DNA of 64,000 bases from contig NZ_MSMP01000002.1 in NCBI RefSeq assembly GCF_001936575.1, positions 62,001 to 126,000 on the forward strand. The letters are read 5' to 3'. How positions within the stretch are numbered: position 1 is the first letter of the stretch; each line of letters opens with the position of its first letter. Made by a program: the position numbers and the translations under genes. Source of the DNA: Tenacibaculum agarivorans (lineage in GTDB: Bacteria > Bacteroidota > Bacteroidia > Flavobacteriales > Flavobacteriaceae). This document shows, piece by piece, positions 27,988 through 38,600 of this stretch. Below the pieces are notes generated by a model, which was not told the DNA's origin, made no database searches, and saw only the letters and a list, made by a program, of their open reading frames with translations.

Positions 27988-28018
27988 TATATTTGTCAAA
28001 AACTAAGTATTAATACGT
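27988..28018 (+). promoter_or_regulatory. nrtA promoter: -7 box and FNR-like dyad
   Basis: TATATTTG (27988-27995) matches TAnnTTTG, and AAGTATTAATACGT (28005-28018) lies just before the ATG at 28033. The -7 box supports that ATG over the longer open frame. The dyad lies downstream of the expected transcription start, so an activating role is not obvious. Confidence 0.4.
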
Positions 28019-28032
28019 ATAAAAGCTCACAG

Positions 28033-29421
28033 ATGAAAACAATGAATTTTTTATTTAAAAAAACAATTTCACTAGTATCAGTAGCTGTTCTATTATTTTC
28101 TTGTGGGGGCAAGGAAAAAAAAGATAATAAAGCAGAATCAAAAGTAACACCAGAAGTAGCGACATTAGAAATTGAAAAGCCACAATTAACTTTCGGTTTT
28201 ATAAAGTTAACCGATATGGCACCTTTAGCAATTGCAAAAGAAAAAGGATATTTTGAAGATGAAGGCTTATTTGTATCTGTAGAAGCACAATCAAATTGGA
28301 AAAATGTATTAGACAGAGTGATAGATGGTCAATTAGATGGTTCTCATATGTTAGCAGGACAGCCAATTGCCGCAGGAGCAGGTTTTGGAAGGCAAGCAGA
28401 TTTAGTAACTACTTATTCTATGGATTTAAACGGAAATGGTATTACAGTATCTAATGATGTATGGTCTAAAATGAAACCAAATGTTCCAAAAAGAGAAGAT
28501 GGAAAACTAATTCATCCTATTAAAGCAGATGCACTAAAACCAGTAATAAAAGAATACAAAGAATCAGGGAAATCATTTCATATGGGAATGGTGTTTCCAG
28601 TATCTACACATAACTATGAAATCCGTTACTGGTTAGCAGCAGCAGGTATTCATCCAGGTATGTATACAGCAGATAATATTCAAGGACAAATAGATGGTGA
28701 AGTATTATTATCTGTAACTCCACCACCACAAATGCCAGCCACTTTAGAATCAGGTACTATTTATGGGTATTGTGTTGGAGAACCATGGAACCAACAAGCA
28801 GTATTTAAAGGTATTGGTGTGCCGGTAACAACAAACTACGATATCTGGAAAAACAATCCAGAAAAAGTATTTGTTATGACTAAAAAGTTTATCGAAGAAA
28901 ACCCGAATACAGCTGTAGCAGTAACAAAAGCTTTAATTAGAGCAGGGAAATGGTTAGATGAGCCAGAGAATAGAAAAGAAGCGGTTAAAATTTTATCAAT
29001 GCCACAATACGTAGGTGCTGATGAAGTAGTGTTAGCGAATTCTATGACAGGAACTTTTGAATTTGAAAAAGACGATAAAAGACAAATGCCAGATTTTAAT
29101 GTATTCTATAAGTATCATGCTACTTATCCTTTTTACTCAGATGGAATTTGGTTTTTAACTCAAATGCGTCGTTGGGGACAAATTCCTGAAACAAAACCAG
29201 CAGCATGGTATTCAGAAACAATTCAAAAAATTTATAGACCAGATATCTGGAAAAAAGCAGCAGGGTTATTAGTAAAAGAAGGAAAGATTCCTGCTACAGA
29301 TATACCAACTACGGATGGATATAAACCGGCTACTACTGATTTTATTGATGGGAAGTCGTATGATGCTAAAGATCCAATAGGATACATTAACAGTTTCGCT
29401 ATAGGAAACAAAGACAAATAA
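28033..29421 (+). CDS. nrtA: Nitrate ABC transporter substrate-binding lipoprotein NrtA
   Basis: About 462 residues from [10 protein letters not shown], with a lipobox LLFSC. The CmpA/NrtA family pattern is clear: [71 protein letters not shown]. These residues line the nitrate pocket in NrtA-type proteins. Family members bind nitrate, nitrite or bicarbonate; the adjacent nitrate reductase and cofactor genes argue for nitrate. The open frame extends 27 codons further upstream, but the promoter and signal peptide favour this start. Confidence 0.9.
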   Translation: MKTMNFLFKKTISLVSVAVLLFSCGGKEKKDNKAESKVTPEVATLEIEKPQLTFGFIKLTDMAPLAIAKEKGYFEDEGLFVSVEAQSNWKNVLDRVIDGQLDGSHMLAGQPIAAGAGFGRQADLVTTYSMDLNGNGITVSNDVWSKMKPNVPKREDGKLIHPIKADALKPVIKEYKESGKSFHMGMVFPVSTHNYEIRYWLAAAGIHPGMYTADNIQGQIDGEVLLSVTPPPQMPATLESGTIYGYCVGEPWNQQAVFKGIGVPVTTNYDIWKNNPEKVFVMTKKFIEENPNTAVAVTKALIRAGKWLDEPENRKEAVKILSMPQYVGADEVVLANSMTGTFEFEKDDKRQMPDFNVFYKYHATYPFYSDGIWFLTQMRRWGQIPETKPAAWYSETIQKIYRPDIWKKAAGLLVKEGKIPATDIPTTDGYKPATTDFIDGKSYDAKDPIGYINSFAIGNKDK

Positions 29422-29457
29422 AGAAGAATATAAAATAACCTACAAAAGTTTAAGATC

Positions 29458-30552
29458 ATGAAGCAGAGTGTAACAGTAAGCAAATCAGAAGAAGCAAAAT
29501 GGCTAGAAGGGATTAAAGTTGTATTATCTAAGCTACAATTTAAAACCCCAACATTTAATCTGAAAAAAATTATTGTCCCAGTAATTTCAATAGTTGCATT
29601 TATTGGAATATGGTATCTTGGCGCAGAAGCATTGCGTCAGAGAGAGATTAATTTTAGAGTAGAAAAAGCACTTACAGATCAAGGTCAGGCTGCTGCTAAT
29701 GCTTTACAAGCTTGCTTTGCTTCTAATGAATCTACATGTCAAACCAATACATTACCATCTCCAACTCAAGTTTGGGCATCAGTAATTACATTAGTAAATG
29801 ACTATTATGTAGTAAAACAAGATAAACTTGATTTTAAAAACAAAACAGCAGCTGTAAATGCAAAAAGAATTGCGGCTGGTAAAGCCCCAATAGTATATAC
29901 AGGTAGGGCTTCGTTTGTAGATATTGTAATCAGAAGTTTAAAAACAGTGTTTGCAGGATTTTTGTTAGCTTTCTTTATTGCTGTACCCATTGGAATTGTT
30001 ATAGGATTAAGTCCAACATTACGAAATGCAATCAACTGGTTTATACAAATTTTCAAGCCAGTTTCACCGGTAGTTTGGTACTTATTAGTATTCATGATTG
30101 TAAAAACGTTATTAATTGGAACAAGCTCAGATAATTCATTCTTAATTTCATTTATAAGTGTAGGATTATGTGCAATGTGGGCTACTTTGGTGAACACAGC
30201 AGTTGGAGTTTCTACAGTAGATAAAGATTACATCAATGTAGCTAAAGTTTTAAAATTAGGACAGTTGCAAAAGATCTTTAAAATCATATTGCCATCATCT
30301 TTACCATTAATTTTTACAGGATTAAGAATCACATTATCTGTGGCATGGATGGTATTAATTGCTATTGAGCTATTAGCACAAAGCCCTGGTTTAGGAACGT
30401 TTGTTTGGGAAGAATTCCAAAATGGATCTAGTGAATCTAACTCCAAAATTATTGTAGCGATGTTTGTTATTGGTATTATAGGATTCTTATTAGATAGATT
30501 CATGTTAACCATTCAAAATATGGTGTCATTCAACAAAAGTGAAGGTATATAA
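29458..30552 (+). CDS. nrtB: Nitrate ABC transporter permease NrtB
   Basis: 364 residues. One N-terminal membrane helix (VPVISIVAFIGIWYLGAEAL) is followed by a periplasmic stretch of about 100 residues with two Cys (ACFASNESTC), then a BPD-type permease core with helices around residues 160-350. The EAA-like loop that docks the ATPase is seen in NVAKVLKLGQLQKIFKIILP. It lies 36 bases after nrtA, and is followed by two ATPase genes. It is the inner-membrane channel of the nitrate importer. Confidence 0.9.
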   Translation: MKQSVTVSKSEEAKWLEGIKVVLSKLQFKTPTFNLKKIIVPVISIVAFIGIWYLGAEALRQREINFRVEKALTDQGQAAANALQACFASNESTCQTNTLPSPTQVWASVITLVNDYYVVKQDKLDFKNKTAAVNAKRIAAGKAPIVYTGRASFVDIVIRSLKTVFAGFLLAFFIAVPIGIVIGLSPTLRNAINWFIQIFKPVSPVVWYLLVFMIVKTLLIGTSSDNSFLISFISVGLCAMWATLVNTAVGVSTVDKDYINVAKVLKLGQLQKIFKIILPSSLPLIFTGLRITLSVAWMVLIAIELLAQSPGLGTFVWEEFQNGSSESNSKIIVAMFVIGIIGFLLDRFMLTIQNMVSFNKSEGI

Positions 30553-30588
30553 TTTTAAGTTAATTAATTAAATGTAAAAGAAGGTAAG

Positions 30589-31431
30589 ATGGCGTATTTA
30601 GAACTTAAAAACATATACAAAACATACGGAGAAGGTAAAGATGCTACTGAAGTATTATCAAACATCAATTTGAGTATAGAGGAAGGTGAATTTGTAGCAA
30701 TAGTAGGTTTTACAGGAAGTGGAAAAACAACGCTAGTAAATTTAATTAATGGTTTATTGGAACCTACTAGCGGAGAAGTACTATTTAAAGGAGAACCGGT
30801 AAAAGGAACAAGTCATGAAAGAGGGGTTATTTTTCAGAATTATTCTTTACTACCGTGGCTAAGTGTAGAACAAAATGTATTAATGGCAGTTAGAGAAGCT
30901 TTTCCAAAAAGAGAAAAAGCGGTTTGGAAACGAAAAGCAGCTCATTATATAGATATGGTAGGTTTAACACCAGCTATCAATAAACTTCCTAAAGAATTAT
31001 CTGGAGGAATGAGACAACGTGTAGCTGTAGCTCGTGCACTTTCCATGAAGCCAGATATGATTATCATGGATGAGCCTTTAGGAGCTTTAGATGCATTAAC
31101 AAGAGGAAATCTTCAAGATCAAATTCTGAACATTTGGGGTAAAGATAAAAGAACAGCCTTGCTAATAACCAATGATGTAGATGAAGGTATTTACATGGCA
31201 GATCGAATTATTCCTTTACGTCCAGGACCTAATGCAACTTTAGGCCCGGAGTTTAAAATAGATATTGAAAGACCAAGAGATAAGACGGAGTTAAATGACA
31301 ATCCGATTTATAAAACAACAAGAAATGCAATTATTGAATACCTAATGGGTATAGGTGAAGGGCGTAAATCTGAACAACAAAGTACTTATATATTACCAGA
31401 TTTAGCGCCTAAGAGTTTTGTTAGATTATAA
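30589..31431 (+). CDS. Nitrate transporter ATP-binding subunit with H-loop Asn
   Basis: 280 residues of the NrtC/NrtD class. Walker A GFTGSGKTT, Q-loop VIFQNYSLLPWLS, signature LSGGMRQRV and Walker B MIIMDEP are intact. The H-loop, usually THD, reads TND (Asn195), so the switch His is missing. The second ATPase keeps its His. I infer an asymmetric heterodimer in which one site is weakened. It lies 36 bases after nrtB and 14 before the second ATPase. Confidence 0.88.
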   Translation: MAYLELKNIYKTYGEGKDATEVLSNINLSIEEGEFVAIVGFTGSGKTTLVNLINGLLEPTSGEVLFKGEPVKGTSHERGVIFQNYSLLPWLSVEQNVLMAVREAFPKREKAVWKRKAAHYIDMVGLTPAINKLPKELSGGMRQRVAVARALSMKPDMIIMDEPLGALDALTRGNLQDQILNIWGKDKRTALLITNDVDEGIYMADRIIPLRPGPNATLGPEFKIDIERPRDKTELNDNPIYKTTRNAIIEYLMGIGEGRKSEQQSTYILPDLAPKSFVRL

Positions 31432-31445
31432 TTAAAATTATAAAA

Positions 31446-32273
31446 ATGAGTATATTAGAAGCAGAAACACATATAATAACTCAAACTGCCCCCGAAATAG
31501 AAACTAAAGAGTTGATGTTGGATTTAAAAAATCTTAAAAAGGTTTATCCAACCCCCAAAGGAGAATACGTTGTTTTAGAAGATTTGAATCTTCAAATCAT
31601 GAAAGAAGAGTTTGTAACTATAATCGGTCATTCTGGTTGTGGTAAAACAACAATGCTTTCAATGATAGCAGGTTTAAATGAAATCACAGGAGGTAGTATT
31701 TCAGTGTTAGGAAAACCAATTAAAGGTCCAGGACCAGACAGAGGAGTTATTTTTCAAGCACCGAGTTTAATGCCTTGGATGACATCTTTACAAAATGTAT
31801 TACTAGGGGTAAATCAAGTATTTCCTCACGCTACAAAAGCACAACGTAACGATATAGCCAAGTACTATTTACAAAAAGTAGGTTTAGAAGATGCGTTTCA
31901 TAAAAAAGCAAGTGATTTATCTCAAGGTATGCAGCAACGTGTAGGAATAGCAAGAGCTTTTGCTATTAAGCCGAAAGTGTTATTGCTAGATGAGCCTTTT
32001 GGAATGTTAGATTCTTTAACAAGAGGCGAACTTCAAGATATTCTAATTGAAATTTGGAATAAAGAAAAAATTACGGCAGTTATGATTACCCACGATGTAG
32101 ATGAAGCTATCTTTTTAGCAGATAGAGTAGTAATGATGACTAGCGGTCCTAAAGCTAAGATAGGAGATGTGTTGGAGATAGATTTTGAAAGACCAAGAAC
32201 AAGAAAAACAGTCCTGGAGCATGACGATTATTATCGTTACAGGAAACATTTAATAGATTTTTTAGAACATTAA
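31446..32273 (+). CDS. nrtD: Nitrate transporter ATP-binding subunit NrtD-like
   Basis: 275 residues. About 22 variable residues precede a full ABC ATPase: Walker A GHSGCGKTT, VIFQAPSLMPWMT, signature LSQGMQQRV, Walker B VLLLDEP, and H-loop THD with His216. No NrtA-like regulatory domain is fused, unlike cyanobacterial NrtC. It is the catalytically complete partner of the preceding ATPase and drives nitrate import through NrtB. Confidence 0.88.
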   Translation: MSILEAETHIITQTAPEIETKELMLDLKNLKKVYPTPKGEYVVLEDLNLQIMKEEFVTIIGHSGCGKTTMLSMIAGLNEITGGSISVLGKPIKGPGPDRGVIFQAPSLMPWMTSLQNVLLGVNQVFPHATKAQRNDIAKYYLQKVGLEDAFHKKASDLSQGMQQRVGIARAFAIKPKVLLLDEPFGMLDSLTRGELQDILIEIWNKEKITAVMITHDVDEAIFLADRVVMMTSGPKAKIGDVLEIDFERPRTRKTVLEHDDYYRYRKHLIDFLEH

Positions 32274-32283
32274 AAACTAAAAC

Positions 32284-33549
32284 ATGAGAAACAAACTTAT
32301 TTTATTTAGTCTGATAGCAATGTGTATAGAGTTTGCTAACGCACAGTTCATTTTAGAAGGTGAATTTAGACCGCGTACGGAGTTATTTGGAAACGGATTC
32401 AATTATAGATACCAACCTGGCGGAACTACATCAGGACGTGAAGGTACAACTCCATATTTAGGAACATCAGTTAGAGCAGCATTAAATGCTAAATACTTGA
32501 CTGAAACTTACACAGTATACTTAGGCGTACAAGAAGTTTTTCAGTTTGGTGATAGACCGCAGATTTCTGCAGCAGGAAATGGAAATTTCAGAATTCAAGA
32601 AGCTTGGGTAGATCTGAAATTATCGGATAAGTGGAGATTAAAATTTGGTAGACAACCTTTGTCATATGACGACCAAAGGATTTTAGGAGGCTTAGCTTGG
32701 GCCCAACAAGCAAGAACTCATGATGTTGGAATATTAAAATTTAAAGACAATGGATTTGCTATAGATGCGGGGTATTCTCTTAATACTAATGGGGATTTTG
32801 CAGGAGATAATATTGTAGATACTGCAGCATTATTTAGCTACAGAGAATTAGCTTTTATTCATGCTAATAAGAAATTTGGAAACGTTAGTGTAAGTGCTTT
32901 ATTATTAGGTAATGTGTTTCAAAATGGACAAGAAAATAAAGCAGGTTTATTTACTGGAGGTGTTCATATCAAAGGAGCATTTGGTAAGTTTGGTTTAGCA
33001 GCTAATGCATATTTCCAAGATGGAGATAGAATTAGTGGAGATGGACTTTCGGATATTCCAGTAGAAGGCGCTTATTTAGCAAGTTTAGATGCAACATATA
33101 AAGCTTCAGATAAAATTACTGTATTAGCTGGAGGAGAAATCATTTCCGGTGCAGGAGATAATGGTCCGGGGTTCTTTCCATTATATGGAACTAACCATAA
33201 ATTCAACGGTTTAATGGATCGTTTTTATGTAGGAAACCACGCGGTTGGTAACGGGTTAGTAGATATCAATTTAGGAGCAAAATTCAACTTAGGAAAAGGT
33301 TATAATTTAACATTAAAAGGACACAATTTTACGGAAGAATCTGGAAATGCAAATACATTAGGTCAAGAAATAGATTTAGTATTAGCTAAAAAATTCAAAG
33401 GATTCAAATTAGTAGCAGGATACTCTCAATTCTTTGAGAGCGATGATTTTCCAAATCCAGCAGGAAACCCAGTTGCTAAAGACTTCCAAAATTGGGCATG
33501 GGCAATGTTAATTATTAAGCCTAAACTTTTCAACGGAACTAAAAAATAA
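32284..33549 (+). CDS. Outer-membrane alginate-export-type porin of the nitrate locus
   Basis: 421 residues with a signal peptide ending FANAQ. The EGEFRPRTELFGNGF opening, the LKFGRQPLSYDDQRILGGLAW strand pair and the regular barrel pattern to the end match the Alginate_exp-type barrel family (PF13372), seen here as a general porin. It starts 11 bases after the ATPase gene and is followed by a terminator, so it is the last gene of the nrt operon and probably lets nitrate cross the outer membrane. Confidence 0.8.
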   Translation: MRNKLILFSLIAMCIEFANAQFILEGEFRPRTELFGNGFNYRYQPGGTTSGREGTTPYLGTSVRAALNAKYLTETYTVYLGVQEVFQFGDRPQISAAGNGNFRIQEAWVDLKLSDKWRLKFGRQPLSYDDQRILGGLAWAQQARTHDVGILKFKDNGFAIDAGYSLNTNGDFAGDNIVDTAALFSYRELAFIHANKKFGNVSVSALLLGNVFQNGQENKAGLFTGGVHIKGAFGKFGLAANAYFQDGDRISGDGLSDIPVEGAYLASLDATYKASDKITVLAGGEIISGAGDNGPGFFPLYGTNHKFNGLMDRFYVGNHAVGNGLVDINLGAKFNLGKGYNLTLKGHNFTEESGNANTLGQEIDLVLAKKFKGFKLVAGYSQFFESDDFPNPAGNPVAKDFQNWAWAMLIIKPKLFNGTKK

Positions 33550-33644
33550 CATTATTAAATTTTAAAGTACCCTTCAAAGATACTTTACGATTTCATTTTG
33601 AATCGGGAGACAAACGATGTGATTTTAAATTATTTGTTTGGATT

Positions 33645-33680
33645 AAAGGTAGTTTCTTACATAAGATACTACCTTTTTTT
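33645..33680 (+). terminator. Rho-independent terminator of the nrt operon
   Basis: AAAGGTAGT pairs with ACTACCTTT; the loop itself has CTTA/TAAG arms, and the right arm runs into seven T. It lies about 95 bases after the porin gene. Confidence 0.8.
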
Positions 33681-33803
33681 ACATAAGATTAGAGAATATT
33701 TATCACAAATGATAGCTATAAAAGCTAAATAATGTGAGTTCTATTTAAAAATACATGTTTAACATGTAAATCAATGAATCACGTCATTACGATAAGCGAA
33801 ACA

Positions 33804-33839
33804 TAGTGAAGTGAAGAAGTAATCTATTAATTTAATAAC
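33804..33839 (+). repeat. 36-bp dispersed repeat, copy 2
   Basis: This is the inverted partner of 23877-23912, with one mismatch. The preceding bases (GTCATTACGATAAGCGAA) look like the widespread GTCATTGCGAG-type intergenic repeat. Confidence 0.8.
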
Positions 33840-33974
33840 GAAAATCCAGTTTTGAGGAAAAGATTACTTTATCTGTTACACTTCTTTGCAATGGTTTCCT
33901 TATTTACAATAAGTTCAAGGTAAAATTATGTTAAACTCAAGCTACTTTAAACTTTTGTCTAAAAAAAACTTATC

Positions 33975-34460
33975 ACTTTACAACTCAAGACTCCCGACAA
34001 AAAATTGGTGAAACGATTGTAATGATATTTTACTTAAAAAGATCTATTGATACTAATTTTAAATAACAAAATATATTATAAAGTGATGAAAAGCAGTGCT
34101 TTTGAATCTTCTTCGCAGAATAAAATTTCATTTCGTTAAAAAATATCGAAGCCTTGGAGAGATTTTAGGAATGAAATTTGGTTTTTAGCATTTGCTAAAA
34201 AATTCATTGAAGAAGTGTCCTTTTTTTGGCTTGGTTTATCCTGAGCGCAGTCGAAGGCTTTTTTTGGACAAGCAAAAAAATGAACAAGGAAGCTAAAAAA
34301 ATCACGAATCTTTATAACTTAGTTATATGGTAGACAAAGGAGGGAAAATATACATTATTTGGAGTGCTGGTCTAAGTGTCTGTTTTTTAATTCTTACCAA
34401 AGGTGTTGGTGATGGTGAAATTCTGAAAAGAATTTTGTATCGAGAACAATCTTTATAGTG
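33975..34460. repeat. Dispersed intergenic repeat block, right copy
   Basis: A diverged direct copy of the block at 24010-24445, with extra internal inverted arms such as CCTTTTTTTGGCTTG and GACAAGCAAAAAAATG. An open frame of 71 codons (34458-34673) crosses its end but has no start signal or protein-like composition. I see no gene in 33,681-34,638. Confidence 0.55.
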
Positions 34461-34638
34461 ATTAAAATAGCCTTTTTCGATACGATTTTCTATCTAAAAT
34501 CCACTATTACTTTTAATTTCTTCTATTTTCATAATCACCATGGAAGTATGTATGAAATTTTTAGCTGTAAATCATATTATATTATTGAAACAACACAACT
34601 TCAATCTTTTTGTTGTAAACTTTTTTTGTATAAGAAAA

Positions 34639-35313
34639 TTACACTAAGTTGTACTCCTGAGCTTTATTACTGAGTTCCATAATATTTTTCACGTTTAATT
34701 TCTTCATTAAATTAAAACGATGTACTTCTACAGTACGTTTACTTATGGCTAATTCTTCTGCAATTTCTTTATTGTTTTTCAGCTGTAATACAAGTTTTAA
34801 AATCTGTGTTTCACGCTTGGTAAGTTTAAAAACGTTAGATTGATGATCCGTTTGTTTTTTCTCAAAAAAGGTATTTTTTCCATTAATAAAGTTAGAAATA
34901 ATAGCATCAGACACATCTCCAGAAAAATATTTATCTCCATCCGCTACTTTAGATAAAGCTTTAATAAATTCTTCTTTACTAGAACCTTTAAGCAAGTAAC
35001 CATCTGCACCAGCTTGAATGGATTGCACCACATATTCCTCAGAATCGTGCATAGAAAGTACTAAGGTTTTTAAATTTTGATCCTTAAAATGAGTGTTGAT
35101 TTCATTAACAAGCTCAATACCATTCATTTCAGGCATTCTAATATCAATAATTAGTACAGTACCTTCTTGTAAGCTTTTTACAATTTCTAGCGCATCTTTA
35201 CCATTAGAAGCTTCATCAATCACATTAATCTTTTCCTGATCTTCTAGTAATGCTTTTATACCATTCCTAACCAAAACATGATCGTCTACCAAAACAACAT
35301 TAATAGTTCCCAT
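34639..35313 (-). CDS. NarL/LuxR-type response regulator
   Basis: 224 residues. The receiver domain has the acidic pair D10-D11, phospho-acceptor Asp57 (IIDIRMPEMNG) and a conserved Lys in YLLKGS. The LuxR-type helix-turn-helix is at the C-terminus (LTKRETQILKLVLQLKNNKE, ISKRTVEVHRFNLMKKL). No sensor kinase is adjacent, so it is an orphan in this window. It is monocistronic, with a strong promoter 20 bases upstream. Target genes are unknown; its place between the nitrate and RHS loci is not proof of a link with either. Confidence 0.9.
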   Translation of the reverse strand: MGTINVVLVDDHVLVRNGIKALLEDQEKINVIDEASNGKDALEIVKSLQEGTVLIIDIRMPEMNGIELVNEINTHFKDQNLKTLVLSMHDSEEYVVQSIQAGADGYLLKGSSKEEFIKALSKVADGDKYFSGDVSDAIISNFINGKNTFFEKKQTDHQSNVFKLTKRETQILKLVLQLKNNKEIAEELAISKRTVEVHRFNLMKKLNVKNIMELSNKAQEYNLV

Positions 35314-35333
35314 AAAGTATATACATTAATCAA

Positions 35334-35365
35334 CAAATATAATTAGAAACAAATCAGAAGACAAA
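35334..35365 (-). promoter_or_regulatory. Promoter of the response regulator gene
   Basis: On the minus strand TTTG (35365-35362), a 20-base spacer and TATATTTG (35341-35334) fit the Bacteroidota sigma consensus exactly. The start codon at 35313 follows about 15 bases after the expected transcript start. Confidence 0.75.
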
Positions 35366-35548
35366 CTACTTTTTTAAGGATTTATATGAATTGAGTTGTA
35401 GAGAAGAGTGACCGAAAATTATTACGGCCTAAAAATAAATAATCATTATCAATGGCTAATTATATAGTATTTCTTACTTTTTGTGTGTTTATTATTACCA
35501 TTTATGTAAAAAGTGATGTTTTTTATTTTATGGTTTCAAGATTAATAT

Positions 35549-35556
35549 TACCTTTG
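35549..35556 (+). promoter_or_regulatory. Candidate -7 box for the RHS locus
   Basis: TACCTTTG fits TAnnTTTG, 57 bases before the ATG of the first RHS gene. A matching -33 TTTG is not seen at the right distance. Confidence 0.4.
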
Positions 35557-35612
35557 TAATGAAAAAAATAAAGATTGTTACATTAACATAAATTGCTAAA
35601 ATCAAATATTTT

Positions 35613-38600
35613 ATGAGAAAATTTGTAGTAAACATCGTTATGATGTTATTGGTATGCATTGGATATGCGCAAGAGCTTCCAAATATAGTACCGCCGACAC
35701 CCAATGCGCATTCATTAGGTCAGTATGGAGAAGTGCCTATAGGTATGTTTACCGGTTCGCCAAATATGGCTATTCCTATTACAGCCATTAGTTTACAAGG
35801 GTATTCATTACCCGTAAATTTAGTATATAATTCTAACGGAATACGTATAGATCAATATTCTTCTCCTGTAGGTTTAGGCTGGGATTTAATAGCCAATGGA
35901 GTTATAACCAGAAGAGTAAATGATGAGCCTGATGAAGAGGTTAATCAAGTGATTATGCCTGATCCAGAAACAAAATTGTATACTCCAGAAATGCTTAATT
36001 TTTTACAGATCAATACAGCAACTAGTGGAGAAGATGGATACGATCACCAGCCTGATGTGTTTACATTTAATTTTAATGGATATTCTGGTAGTTTTTTCTT
36101 AAAACAAGATGCTAATGGTATTATTTCAAATAGAACGGTGGTATTAATGGAAGCCTCACCATTATTAATAGATATACAATTAATAGATTATGAATTAACC
36201 TTCGTAATTACCGACCCAACTGGTATTGTGTATACTTTTGGTGGTGATAGTAATGCTATAGAACGTAGTAAAAGTAGTTCGTCTTGTGGTGAAACTCCAT
36301 ATAAAAACTCACCTCATTTTGTAGCTAATGCATGGTATTTAAAAGAAATAAAACTACCTAGTAGTAGAACAATAGATTTTGAATATCAAAAGAAAACAGT
36401 GTATTATGATACAGGAGTAACCCAAAGTATATCTAGAGATAGTAATCAAAGTAGGGTTTCTTGTAGTAGAAATCCACACGATACTCCATGTAAATTAAGA
36501 ACAACAGCAGCTATGTGTTATTTAAAAGCCATTCGGTCAGATATCCAAGATGTTGAATTTTCATATTCTCAAAAAGCAGGTATGCCAAATGGTATGGATA
36601 AGCTAGATAAAATCACTATCCGTAATCAAAACAACGCAGTAATTAAAAAGCATTTATTAGCTTACAAAAGCTATACTACTAGTGTTGCACCTAGTCCATA
36701 TTATCATACCGAAAACTCAGATGGAATTCGCTTTTATTTAGATCGTATTACGGAACAAAATGCAGATAATGTATCTAAAAAACCACATGTATTTGAATAT
36801 TATGAGCCTCACAAATTACCAGCACGATTTTCATTTTCACAAGATTATTGGGGATTTTATAATGGTAAAAATAATTTAAGTTTAATAGATGATGAAACAC
36901 TTACCCTTGTAGCTTCTCAATTAGACTATAGAAATAGATTTACAAATTTTAATCCTGCAGATAAAACATCTCGTTTTTATTCATATGGGTTACTAAACAA
37001 AATCATTTATCCTACTAAAGGATATTCTACACTACATTTTGAACCTAACACATATTCTATCTTTGAAAAACAATATCCAGATCAAATACACGAAACAAAG
37101 TGGGCGCAAACTTCCAATAATGGGGTTACAGCATCTAACAAAGTTGTAATATCTGATGTAGCTTTTGATCAGTGGGCTGACTTAAGTTTTTTAAGAGAAT
37201 TGATTGAAGAAGGTTTTGGAAATCCAACGTTAACATTAGATACTTTTCAATTTTTATTTAAAATAAAAGACATTACAACAAATAAGTATGATGTATGTAT
37301 GTGGAGGTATGTCCCAAATATTGAGCCTGCATGTAAGGGTACAGCCACATCATCAGGAATTACAATTTATCTAGAAGATACAGGTTTGCCTTATAAAGTA
37401 CGATTACTAAAAAATCATTCATACGAATTTACGCTATCGGTTACTAGAGCCAATACAAAGGCGGGGTTTAATATAAGTTATTATAATGAAGAACCTATTA
37501 CTGTAGAGGTAAATAAAGAAGCTGGTGGTGGCCGTATAGGTAAAGTAGAAAATTTCGATTATACCCATACTTTATTACAAGCAAAAAAATACCATTATAA
37601 CACTTTAGAAAAACAAAATTTATCTTCAGGAGCATTATTAAAAAGTTGGAAATCTAGTGTCTTGGTAAATGAATGTTACAGAACTAGCCAATTAGGAAAT
37701 AATGAATTTGGTCGTTATACCACCATTTTATCTAATTCCGCTTTTCCTACCTATAGCGGACCTCATATGGGATACCATACGGTAATTGAAGAATTAGGTG
37801 AAAACTATACCGAAGGAGGTACTATTCATAAATTTAGTGTTGCCAGACGAACTGAATTAGGAAATATAAGTATTCATGGTATGTATATTCCAGGTACTCC
37901 ACTGACGAATCATTTTGGTTTAGGTGATAAACTAGAAGAACACGTATTTACAAAGAGGGGAAATCACTTTTTAACATTGAGCACTAAGCAGTGGATGTAT
38001 GAATATGATGATCGTTTAGATGATGAATTTATAGGATATCATATCAGAAGGAGAGGATCATTAAGAGATGCTTCTGCTTTTTTAGAAGACCCTGCTAAAA
38101 GAATTCATCTTTTTGATATTACCAGCTTTAGCATGATCAAACGTTGGAAATATTTAGATAGTGAAATTAGTAGAGTATTTGATATTAATGGAGAAAATCC
38201 TATTACTACAACAACAAAGTACAAGTATGCTAATCCATTACATCAACAGCCTACACAGGTAGAGACTACTAATAGTAAAGAAGAAACGTTAATTACCAAT
38301 ACATGGTATGCGCATGAGTTAAACAATACAGCATTACTTAATGAAAACCGAGTTACCGAACCGATTAAAACGGAAACTCTTAAAAAAGTAGGAAGTACTA
38401 CCACTACTTTAAGTGGACAAAACACGGTGTATACAGGTGTTCTACCAAGTATAATTCAAACTAAGAAAAATAGCCAAGGATACGAAGATCGTATTGTATA
38501 TCACAAATATGACAATAGAAGAAATCCAATTGAAGTTAGTAAAGCTGATGGTACTCATATAGTTTATATCTGGGGATATGATCAAACCCAACCCGTTGCT

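Noticed and set aside
34458..34673. Open frame of 71 codons on the plus strand before the response regulator
   Set aside because: It lies in a dispersed repeat block, has no promoter or ribosome site, and its product has low-complexity, Phe/Tyr-rich composition.
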